A DNA stretch of 8,755 nucleotides from an uncultured Lachnospiraceae bacterium. GTDB taxonomy: Bacteria; Bacillota; Clostridia; Lachnospirales; Lachnospiraceae. Location: positions 1 to 8,755 of the forward strand of contig CADCPL010000224.1 of assembly GCA_902803305.1 (NCBI GenBank). Direction: 5' to 3'. Position 1 is the first letter of the stretch; the number at the start of each line of letters is the position of its first letter. Position numbers and translations under genes: made by a program. This document shows, in pieces, positions 1 through 7,087 of this stretch. Under the pieces are notes generated by a model that worked only from the letters and a program-made list of their open reading frames with translations, was not told where the DNA came from and ran no database searches.

Positions 1-1059
1 ATTGATAACAATGATACATACGGATATTTCATAACCGCATATGAACCTATATATGACTCGTCGGGAAAGTGCGTGGCCTATGCCGGTGCGGATGTATCGC
101 TGTCGTATATGGAGGAATATGCCAGATCGTTCTTTACGCAGGTAGTGCTTGTGTTTGTAGGGTTCCTTGCCGTAATACTCGGATACGGGTTCTGGGTTGC
201 CAAGTATGATCTTGTATATCCCGTAAAAGTCATGGCTGCGTACACCGGCAATCTGATAGAAGATAACGAGAACCAGCACGATCTTGATGAGAAGGTAAAA
301 GAGATACGTGCAATAGACATACATACCGGAGATGAGATAGAGGATCTGTATCAGGCGATAAGCAAGATGGCCCGTGATATGGCGGACCAGCTCAGAGATA
401 TACGTCACTATGCGGATTCAATGACACGTATGCAGTCCGGACTGATAGTCACGATGGCGGATATGGTCGAAAATCGTGATTCGGATACGGGTGCGCATGT
501 CCAGAAGACGAGTGCATATGTCAGGATAATACTTGAAGGACTTAGGAAAAAAGGATACTACGCCGAAAAGCTGACCGATAAGTACATGCTCGATGTTGAG
601 ATGTCGGCACCGCTTCACGATGTCGGAAAGATCAACATCCCCGATGCGGTTCTCAATAAACCCGGCAAGCTTACCGACGAAGAATATGCGATCATGAAGA
701 CTCATACGACGGCGGGCATGAAGATCATGGAAAAAGCGATCAGTACCGTCAACGGAGAGAGCTATCTCAAGGAAGCAAGGAACATGGCTGCATATCACCA
801 CGAGAGGTGGGACGGCAAGGGTTATCCCGAGGGACTTCACGGAGAAGTCATCCCTCTGTCGGCACGTGTCATGGCGATAGCCGATGTGTTTGACGCGCTT
901 GCTTCTCCGCGTGTCTACAAGCCGGCATTCCCGCTTGAGAAGGCACTTGCGATCATAGAGGAAGGAGCAGGGACTCAGTTCGATCCGAAATGTGTTGAGG
1001 TGTTCATGGAAAACCTTTCGGAAGTCAAGAAGGTCCTTCGTAAATATCAGGAGACATGA
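1..1059 (+). CDS. Membrane-anchored Cache/HD-GYP protein, probable c-di-GMP phosphodiesterase (5' end missing)
   Basis: The reading frame is open from the first base of the window, so the gene starts to the left; a GTG at 73 falls inside the conserved end of the sensor domain and is not the start. What is visible: the distal part of an extracellular Cache-like sensor (about 1-130, with YFITAYEPIYD and YAGADVS), one transmembrane helix (about 136-210), a HAMP-like/coiled linker (about 210-430), then a full HD-GYP domain (about 440-1040). Key motifs are present: RDSDTGAH (475-498), the HD metal pair in LHDVGK (613-630) and HHERWDGKGYPEG (796-834), followed by SPRVYK and GTQFDP. Known for the family: HD-GYP enzymes hydrolyse cyclic di-GMP in the cytoplasm. 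Inferred: an external ligand controls c-di-GMP breakdown. The stop overlaps or nearly touches the next start, indicating co-translation with the kinase. All motifs look intact, so activity is likely, but the missing N-terminus prevents naming a ligand. Confidence 0.93.
   Translation: MDNNDTYGYFITAYEPIYDSSGKCVAYAGADVSLSYMEEYARSFFTQVVLVFVGFLAVILGYGFWVAKYDLVYPVKVMAAYTGNLIEDNENQHDLDEKVKEIRAIDIHTGDEIEDLYQAISKMARDMADQLRDIRHYADSMTRMQSGLIVTMADMVENRDSDTGAHVQKTSAYVRIILEGLRKKGYYAEKLTDKYMLDVEMSAPLHDVGKINIPDAVLNKPGKLTDEEYAIMKTHTTAGMKIMEKAISTVNGESYLKEARNMAAYHHERWDGKGYPEGLHGEVIPLSARVMAIADVFDALASPRVYKPAFPLEKALAIIEEGAGTQFDPKCVEVFMENLSEVKKVLRKYQET
1049..1053 (+). promoter_or_regulatory. Ribosome binding site that decides the kinase start
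   Basis: AGGAG at 1049-1053 lies only 2 nt before the ATG at 1056 but 8 nt before the ATG at 1062. The second spacing is normal for a Shine-Dalgarno site, so 1062 is the better start. Both starts are in the same frame and differ by two residues (MKMK against MK). The site is inside the end of the HD-GYP reading frame, so translation of the two genes is probably coupled. Confidence 0.6.
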
Positions 1060-1061
1060 AG

Positions 1062-4000
1062 ATGAAGTTAAAGGCACTTATATGTTTGACGGCGATGCTG
1101 TGCATCGGAGCGGTCAGTGTATATGCGTTTGATTCTCATACAAGCTCTGCGGGCAACATGACCGGAGGGGGATATGCCGCAACCGGGCAGCTTTCCGATG
1201 TCAGTTATTCGGCCAAGATATATGATGCCACAAACGGCCTTCCGACATCCGATGCCAACTGGATACTTGCGGCAAGCGACGGCTATATATGGATTGGCGG
1301 GTATGCAGGTATCATCAGGTATGACGGCGCAACGTTTGAGCGAATGGATTCAACCGAAGGTCTTACGAGCGGAAGAGTTATTTTCGAGGACAAAAGATCG
1401 CGTATCTGGGTCGGGACCAATGATAACGGCGCAGTCATCATCGACGGAGATGAAAGCACTCATCTGACATATGAAGACGGTCTTACGGCTTCATCGATAA
1501 GAGGATTTGCGGAAGATTCAAATAATAATATATACATCGGCTCCACGAACGGTATATGTACGTACGGTCCGGACGGTACGCTTAAGGTATACGAAGAAGA
1601 TGCGTTCAAAAATAAAACCATAGATCAGCTGACATCAACTCCGGACGGAATGATATACGGGATCACGGGTGACGGAGATATCTTCTCGATATTCGGCGGA
1701 AAGCTTGAAATGCATAGCTCTTCCGAACTCGGTTTTAAAACGATCACAGCCATCTGCCCCGATCCGAAGGATCGTGAAAAGGTATACATTGGCACATCCG
1801 AGAATGTGGTATACAACGGACTCTTTGGACATCCTGCCTCGGAGATGACGGTGATCAGGATCGCACCGGTGTCAAACGTGTACTGGATCAGCAGTGCGTG
1901 CGACAGGATATGGATATGCTCCGAGGAGGCGATAGGATATCTTGATGAAGGCAGAAACTATCATATTCTCGACAATCTTCCCATGACCAGTTCCATATAC
2001 ATGCTGACCGAGGATTATCAGGGAAACGTCTGGGTCGCATCATCCCGTCAGGGAGTCATGAAGATCGTGACCAACAATTTCCGCGATCTTACTCAGGAAG
2101 CGCATCTTGAACCGAGCGTGGTCAACAGCACATGCCTTCGTGAAGGACTGCTGTATGTCGGTACCGATAACGGATTGTGGGTACTGAGTGATACCGAACC
2201 GCTGACAAATGACCTCACGAGATTTCTTGACGGAACCCGTATCAGATGCATTACAAAAGACGATAACAATGATCTGTGGATCTCGACATATACAAACGAC
2301 AAAGGACTTGTCTGCTACACTTCCGAAGGAAAGATCATAAGCCTTACGACAAGGGAAGGGATGCCCGGCAACCAGATGCGATGTACCGTGAACGGTTCCG
2401 GAGGCCTTTTGTATGTGGGCACCAATGACGGCCTTGCCGTTGTTAAGGACAGAAGAGTGATCCGCACCGCGGGTGAGTCGAATGTCATAGCCAATACATT
2501 TTTCCTTACCGTGGAGGAAGGCGATGACGGAAATGTATATGCGGGTACGGATGGTGACGGTATATACGTCATAGGCAGGAATGCAACGTACAAGCTTGGC
2601 AGGAGTGACGGTCTTACGAGTGATGTCATTCTTCGCATCAAGAAGGACGAAAAAAGAGGTGTGTACTGGATCATCACTTCAAACTCAATAGAGTACATGA
2701 AGAACGAAAAGATCTATAACGTGTCCACTTTCCCCTATAACAACAACTTTGATATTTACTATGCCGATGATGACAATGTCTGGGTACTGTCATCATACGG
2801 TGTTTTCGTGATGAGTGCGCAGTCGCTCATTGATGACAGCATAACCGACTACAGGCTTTATTCTGTTGCCAACGGACTTCCCGGGGCCATAACGGCCAAC
2901 TCCTTCAGCGCGATCTCGGATAACGGGGATCTGTATATGTCATGCAGAAACGGAGTATCCAAAGTAAACATCGACCACTATTTTGACCAGTCATCCGCGA
3001 TCAGGACCGGAATCCGTTCCATCACATGCAGCGAGGGAGAGGTGCTGCCGGATGATAACGGGAGATACACGATCCCGGCAAACGCAGGCCGTATCCAGAT
3101 CGTTCCCGCGATCCTTAACTATACGATGACCGATCCGATGGTGCACCTGTATCTCGAAGGTAATGATGACGGCGGTGTAATGGTGCGTCAGAGCAGCATA
3201 CCGGTCCTTGAATATACTGGTCTTGGGTACGGTGATTACACCCTTCATGTTCAGATCGTAGACGACGCGAACGGCTCTCTTTTGCAGGATGATTCCTACA
3301 TGATCACCAAGAAGCCGCAGCTGTATGAGCTGATGGCTGTAAAGATACTGATGGTAGCTGTTATCGCCGCGCTTGTCGGACTCATTGTATGGCGTGTACT
3401 TACGGGTACTGTCATAAGAAAACAGTATATTCAGATAAGACAGGCAAAGGATGAAGCAGAAAGGGCCAACACGGCCAAGACACGATTCCTTGCCAATATG
3501 TCACATGAGATAAGAACACCCATTAACACGATCATGGGCATGGACGAGATGATCCTTCGTGAGGACGCGACCGACGTTCCGAAGGGATACTTCATGTCCA
3601 TAGTAAACTATGCGCTTGATATACGGCGCGCGTCAGAATCGCTCCTCGGCCTGATCAACGATCTTCTCGATATGTCCAAGATCGAGTCGGGCAAGATGCA
3701 TCTTGTGGAACGCGGATACGATGTTGCCGAGATGCTGCGAGCAATTGTATCGATGATACGTGTAAGAGGAAATGAAAAGGATCTTTCTTTCGATGTTGAT
3801 ATAGACCCGACACTTCCGGTAAGGCTCTACGGTGATGACGGCAAGATCAAGCAGGTAGTACTCAATCTTCTGACCAATGCCGTAAAATATACCGATGCCG
3901 GCGGATTTGAACTAAGCGTCAAGGTTCTCGAAAAGACCGATGACAACAAATGTAACCTGAGATTTTCGGTCAAGGATTCGGGTATCGGCATCAAACCCGA

Positions 4001-5258
4001 GGACATGGATAAGCTGTTCACGGCGTATGAGCGCCTTGATGAAGAAAAGAACAGCGGGATCCAGGGTACGGGTCTGGGACTTGACATATCAAGACGATTC
4101 GCCCAGCTTCTCGGAGGAGCGCTTACATGCGAGAGCACATACGGTGAAGGATCGGAATTCATCTTTACTTTCACTCAGGGTATCGTTGACAATAAAGAAC
4201 TCGGCGAGTTCAAAGAGGAAGACGACAGCAGCATGAAGGGTCCGTACGTTCCGCAGTTTGTGGCACCCGAGGCCGAAATACTCGTTGTAGATGATAACCC
4301 GATGAACCTGTCGGTAATAAAGGGACTGCTTAAGTCCACCAGGATGTTCGTAACTACTGCGGCGAGCGGTGCGGAGTGTCTCGAAAAGATCAAATACGGC
4401 AAATTCAACGTCGTGCTCCTCGATCATATGATGCCCGGCATGGACGGCGTGGAAACGCTCCAGCGCATACGTGAGAATTATCCGGATCTTCCGGTGTACG
4501 CTCTTACCGCCAACTCCACTGCCGGAGAGGATTTCTATATCTCGAAGGGCTTTAACGGATATCTTGCAAAGCCTATCGACAGCTATACTCTCGAGAAGAC
4601 GATACTTCTTCATCTTCCCGAGGAGATCGTCATGAAGACGGCGGCCGACGAGGCACCGGAGCAGGAAGTATTCCCTGAGGATAAGAAGTGGCTGTACGAG
4701 GTTGACGGTATATCGGTTGATGAGGGGATCAAGAATTCCGGCGGTATTGAAACTTTTATTTCGTCAATCGAGCTGTTTTATGATACTATTGACGGGAATG
4801 CGAAAGTCATCGAAGACGCATATAACGATAAAGACATAAAACTTTACACGGTCAAGGTCCATGCACTCAAGAGCAGCGCACGCATCATAGGAGCGGGCGG
4901 GCTGTCCGAACTGTGTCAGAAGCTTGAAGACGCAGGCAACAAGAAGGATATGGAATTTATCGATGACAATACGGAAAAGATGCTCGGTGACCTTAGGGCA
5001 TATGCCGGAAAGCTTGAGAAGATACGCGTTTCGTCGGGAGATGACGACAGGACGCTCATTCCCGGAGACGTCCTTGCCGATGCATATGCAGCACTTGCCG
5101 AGGTCGTGCCGAACATGGACTATGATGCGGTCGAGATGATCCTTGAAAGCCTTGGAGAATACAAGCTGCCGGACGCTGATGCCGAAAAGATCGCAAACAT
5201 CGGCAGGATGCTGAAGAGCTTTAAATGGGATGAAATGGAAGAACTGTTAAAGGGGTAA
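1062..5258 (+). CDS. Hybrid sensor histidine kinase with two-component propeller sensor, receiver and C-terminal Hpt
   Basis: About 1398 residues. Order: signal peptide 1-22 (cleavage after VYA), Reg_prop beta-propeller repeats about 30-650 (blades marked by GLPTSDANWIL, IWVGTNDNG, NIYIGSTNG, LLYVGTNDG, NVYAGTDGDG), Y_Y_Y domain about 686-752, transmembrane helix about 761-783, short coiled linker, HisKA with His815 in NMSHEIRTP, HATPase with N939 (N box), D972 (DSGIGI) and GTGLGL at 1002-1007, receiver with D1077/D1078, phospho-acceptor Asp1121 (LLDHMMPG), T1149 and K1170, then Hpt with His1267 (VHALKSSAR) and a further helical tail about 1326-1398. All catalytic residues are present. Known: such proteins sense outside ligands, often carbohydrates in Bacteroides, and relay phosphate His-Asp-His. 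Unlike the Bacteroides HTCS proteins there is no AraC-type DNA-binding end; the Hpt implies a separate regulator, and one is encoded 15 nt downstream. Start chosen by the AGGAG spacing; the ATG at 1056, overlapping the previous stop as ATGA, is the alternative. Ligand unknown. Confidence 0.94.
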   Translation: MKLKALICLTAMLCIGAVSVYAFDSHTSSAGNMTGGGYAATGQLSDVSYSAKIYDATNGLPTSDANWILAASDGYIWIGGYAGIIRYDGATFERMDSTEGLTSGRVIFEDKRSRIWVGTNDNGAVIIDGDESTHLTYEDGLTASSIRGFAEDSNNNIYIGSTNGICTYGPDGTLKVYEEDAFKNKTIDQLTSTPDGMIYGITGDGDIFSIFGGKLEMHSSSELGFKTITAICPDPKDREKVYIGTSENVVYNGLFGHPASEMTVIRIAPVSNVYWISSACDRIWICSEEAIGYLDEGRNYHILDNLPMTSSIYMLTEDYQGNVWVASSRQGVMKIVTNNFRDLTQEAHLEPSVVNSTCLREGLLYVGTDNGLWVLSDTEPLTNDLTRFLDGTRIRCITKDDNNDLWISTYTNDKGLVCYTSEGKIISLTTREGMPGNQMRCTVNGSGGLLYVGTNDGLAVVKDRRVIRTAGESNVIANTFFLTVEEGDDGNVYAGTDGDGIYVIGRNATYKLGRSDGLTSDVILRIKKDEKRGVYWIITSNSIEYMKNEKIYNVSTFPYNNNFDIYYADDDNVWVLSSYGVFVMSAQSLIDDSITDYRLYSVANGLPGAITANSFSAISDNGDLYMSCRNGVSKVNIDHYFDQSSAIRTGIRSITCSEGEVLPDDNGRYTIPANAGRIQIVPAILNYTMTDPMVHLYLEGNDDGGVMVRQSSIPVLEYTGLGYGDYTLHVQIVDDANGSLLQDDSYMITKKPQLYELMAVKILMVAVIAALVGLIVWRVLTGTVIRKQYIQIRQAKDEAERANTAKTRFLANMSHEIRTPINTIMGMDEMILREDATDVPKGYFMSIVNYALDIRRASESLLGLINDLLDMSKIESGKMHLVERGYDVAEMLRAIVSMIRVRGNEKDLSFDVDIDPTLPVRLYGDDGKIKQVVLNLLTNAVKYTDAGGFELSVKVLEKTDDNKCNLRFSVKDSGIGIKPEDMDKLFTAYERLDEEKNSGIQGTGLGLDISRRFAQLLGGALTCESTYGEGSEFIFTFTQGIVDNKELGEFKEEDDSSMKGPYVPQFVAPEAEILVVDDNPMNLSVIKGLLKSTRMFVTTAASGAECLEKIKYGKFNVVLLDHMMPGMDGVETLQRIRENYPDLPVYALTANSTAGEDFYISKGFNGYLAKPIDSYTLEKTILLHLPEEIVMKTAADEAPEQEVFPEDKKWLYEVDGISVDEGIKNSGGIETFISSIELFYDTIDGNAKVIEDAYNDKDIKLYTVKVHALKSSARIIGAGGLSELCQKLEDAGNKKDMEFIDDNTEKMLGDLRAYAGKLEKIRVSSGDDDRTLIPGDVLADAYAALAEVVPNMDYDAVEMILESLGEYKLPDADAEKIANIGRMLKSFKWDEMEELLKG

Positions 5259-5263
5259 AAGCA

Positions 5264-5268
5264 GGGAG
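5264..5268 (+). promoter_or_regulatory. Ribosome binding site of the response regulator gene
   Basis: GGGAG in the 15-nt gap after the kinase stop, 5 nt before the ATG at 5274. This gap is the longest space between + strand genes in the window and holds no room for a promoter or terminator. Confidence 0.6.
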
Positions 5269-5273
5269 AGAAT

Positions 5274-6035
5274 ATGGCAGATAACAGGATAATGGTCATA
5301 GGTGAAAAGGAAACGTTCATGGTACGCGTGCTCGTCAAAAAGATCGTTGAAGCGAAGATTGACAGCTTCTTTTGCCCGTGGACGATAGACGCCATCAATT
5401 CCAATTGGGATGGTGTCGGACTTGTCACGGTCTTCATGGGCGATGGCGACAAGATAAATGATCACGTGATCACTTTTTTGCGTGACAAGATGGCTGAGAC
5501 CGGAACACTTATGATCCCGATAGGTGACAAGGAAGATATCGTATATATGTGGGATCGCATTCCGCAAGATCTGATCTACAAGTCTTTTACAAGACCTCTG
5601 GACAACGAGGAGTATGTTAAGACCGTGATCGATCTGTATAAAAAAGTCGAAGCGGGAGAGTTCAGAAAAAGCATTCTTATCGTGGATGACGATCCGAGCT
5701 ACCTTAATCTCGTAAGAGACTGGCTTAAGGGAACATACAAGGTATCAATGGCCAATTCGGGACTCCAGGCGATCAAGTGGCTGGGCAAGAACAAGGTCGA
5801 CCTGATACTTCTCGATCATGAGATGCCTGTGACTACCGGTCCGCAGGTTCTCGAGATGCTAAGAAGCGATGAGGAGACCAAGTCGATCCCTGTCATCTTC
5901 CTTACGGGAAAGAGTGATAAGGAAAGCGTTATGGCTGTTGTTTCGCTCAAGCCTGAAGGGTATTTCCTGAAAACCATACAAAGAGATGAACTGATACAGA
6001 AACTGGCAGATTTTTTTGCGGGGAAAAAGGTTTGA
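5274..6035 (+). CDS. Response regulator with degenerate N-terminal receiver and intact C-terminal receiver, no output domain
   Basis: 253 residues, probably cytoplasmic. The C-terminal half (about 132-250) is a complete receiver: acidic D138-D140 in ILIVDDDP, phospho-acceptor Asp181 in LILLDHEMP, T211 in IFLTG and K233. Lys233 is followed by Thr rather than the usual Pro. The N-terminal half (about 1-125) has the spacing and hydrophobic strand pattern of a receiver (RIMVIGEKE, LVTVFMGDGD, TLMIPIG, FTRPLDNEEYV) but GE stands where the acidic pair should be, no Asp sits at the end of the third strand (Met55 there by my hand alignment) and Arg107 replaces Lys; I read it as a pseudo-receiver. There is no DNA-binding, GGDEF, EAL or HD domain. 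It follows the Hpt kinase by 15 nt, so it is the obvious final acceptor of that phosphorelay. From memory, similar tandem-receiver proteins beside propeller kinases recur in Lachnospiraceae. What the phosphorylated protein binds is unknown. Confidence 0.88.
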   Translation: MADNRIMVIGEKETFMVRVLVKKIVEAKIDSFFCPWTIDAINSNWDGVGLVTVFMGDGDKINDHVITFLRDKMAETGTLMIPIGDKEDIVYMWDRIPQDLIYKSFTRPLDNEEYVKTVIDLYKKVEAGEFRKSILIVDDDPSYLNLVRDWLKGTYKVSMANSGLQAIKWLGKNKVDLILLDHEMPVTTGPQVLEMLRSDEETKSIPVIFLTGKSDKESVMAVVSLKPEGYFLKTIQRDELIQKLADFFAGKKV

Positions 6036-7087
6036 CAAAGAAGAAAAACGAACTCTGGTCTGCCATAGCACTTGTACTTGCGGCACTGTCGATATGGGTG
6101 GTCGCAAGTCACCTTAAGAATTATTCGCTGAAGGATTTCAAAGAATATTTCCGCGGTGCGAATCCGTTCTGGATATTCATGGCAGTTGCATGCATGATAG
6201 CATACATACTGTTTGAAGGCTTCGCGATACTGACCGTGCTCAAAGCGTTCGGATACAAAAGAGCGATACACAAAGGAATAATATATTCGGCAGCGGATAT
6301 TTATTTTTCGGCGATAACTCCTTCGGCTTCCGGAGGGCAGCCGGCGTGTGCTTTTTTTATGATGTCCGACGGTGTGCCTGCGGCGGTGAGTGCAGTGGCG
6401 CTTCTGCTGAACCTTGTGATGTACACTGCGTCGATCATGGCGATCGGGCTTATCGCGCTCATTATAAGACCGGGAGTTTTCATGAACTTCGTGGGTGTGT
6501 CAAAAGCCCTCATCATCATCGGATATGTGATACTTTCAACGCTTGTTGTGCTTACGATACTTCTGATCAAAAGAGAGGACTGGGTTCATTCGATAGGCTC
6601 CTTTGTGATCAGGCTGTCGGGTAAGATCAAACTTATCAGGAACACCGGACGTTTTGAGAAGAAGCTCGACCGTATAACAAATGAATACAGGGAATGCGCC
6701 AACATGATCGACGGACACAGGGGCATGCTGATCAAATGCTTCATATACAATCTCTTACAGAGATGTCTTCAGATATGTGTATCCGTCATGATATTCCTGG
6801 CGGGAAGAGGAAAAGCATCCATGGCTCTTGATATCTGGGCCACGCATGCATTCTCCGTTATAGGCTCCAACTGCGTTCCGATCCCCGGAGCCATCGGTGT
6901 CATCGATGCGCTGCTCCTTGACGGAATGAAAGATCTGATGAGCGAGCAGGATGCGACGAGTCTTGAACTTGCCAGCCGAGGCGTATCATTTTACATATGC
7001 GTTCTTACATGCGTACTTATAGTCGGTATAGGATATTTTTCACTTAACAGAAGGATCAAGATATTTGGAAACGAGGAAAACGACTGA
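6032..7087 (+). CDS. MprF/YbhN-like integral membrane protein (lysylphosphatidylglycerol synthase TM region family), probable lipid translocase
   Basis: 351 residues with about seven or eight hydrophobic segments (roughly 9-26, 46-68, 85-110, 118-142, 160-182, 235-258, 270-300, 318-340). Two conserved family motifs are visible: TPSASGGQP at 96-104 and PIPGAIGV at 283-290. Together with the length they place it in the family of the MprF transmembrane half (Pfam LPG_synthase_TM, also YbhN/UPF0104). The cytosolic aminoacyl-transferase half of true MprF is absent, so it should not make lysyl-PG. Known: the membrane half of MprF flips aminoacylated lipids. Inferred: standing just before pssA and psd, it may move aminophospholipids across the membrane. 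The start is a TTG whose last bases overlap the regulator stop as TTGA (6032-6035), with G-rich sequence at 6020-6023 as a weak ribosome site; the next in-frame Met would delete the first membrane helix, so TTG is preferred. Confidence 0.87.
   Translation: MTKKKNELWSAIALVLAALSIWVVASHLKNYSLKDFKEYFRGANPFWIFMAVACMIAYILFEGFAILTVLKAFGYKRAIHKGIIYSAADIYFSAITPSASGGQPACAFFMMSDGVPAAVSAVALLLNLVMYTASIMAIGLIALIIRPGVFMNFVGVSKALIIIGYVILSTLVVLTILLIKREDWVHSIGSFVIRLSGKIKLIRNTGRFEKKLDRITNEYRECANMIDGHRGMLIKCFIYNLLQRCLQICVSVMIFLAGRGKASMALDIWATHAFSVIGSNCVPIPGAIGVIDALLLDGMKDLMSEQDATSLELASRGVSFYICVLTCVLIVGIGYFSLNRRIKIFGNEEND

Noticed and set aside
73..75. GTG at 73 as the start of the HD-GYP gene
   Set aside because: The frame is open to the window edge and the upstream codons encode a typical end of a Cache domain, so the gene is cut by the window.
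541..552. A-run in the HD-GYP gene as a frameshift site
   Set aside because: The zero frame continues through intact motifs to the stop, and no alternative frame gives a meaningful product.
418..1077. 219-residue minus-strand reading frame
   Set aside because: It is antisense to the HD-GYP domain, has no recognisable motif or ribosome site, and the + strand frame carries all the family motifs.
1360..2620. Short repeated DNA such as GACGGTCTTACG as a tandem or regulatory repeat
   Set aside because: The copies are irregularly spaced and encode the DGLT loops of propeller blades, so protein repetition explains them.
4089..4613. 174-residue minus-strand reading frame opposite the kinase receiver
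   Set aside because: It mirrors conserved kinase and receiver codons; its composition is like that of a shadow frame and no domain is seen.
6011..6017. T7 run as an intrinsic terminator between regulator and membrane protein
   Set aside because: It lies in the regulator coding sequence and I see no convincing G/C-rich stem directly before it.
5816..6271. 151-residue minus-strand reading frame across the regulator/membrane-protein junction
   Set aside because: Both + strand genes there are well supported; no start signal or family likeness on the minus strand.
6032..7087. Full MprF lysylphosphatidylglycerol synthase
   Set aside because: Only the membrane half is present; the aminoacyl-transferase domain is missing and the next gene starts at the stop.
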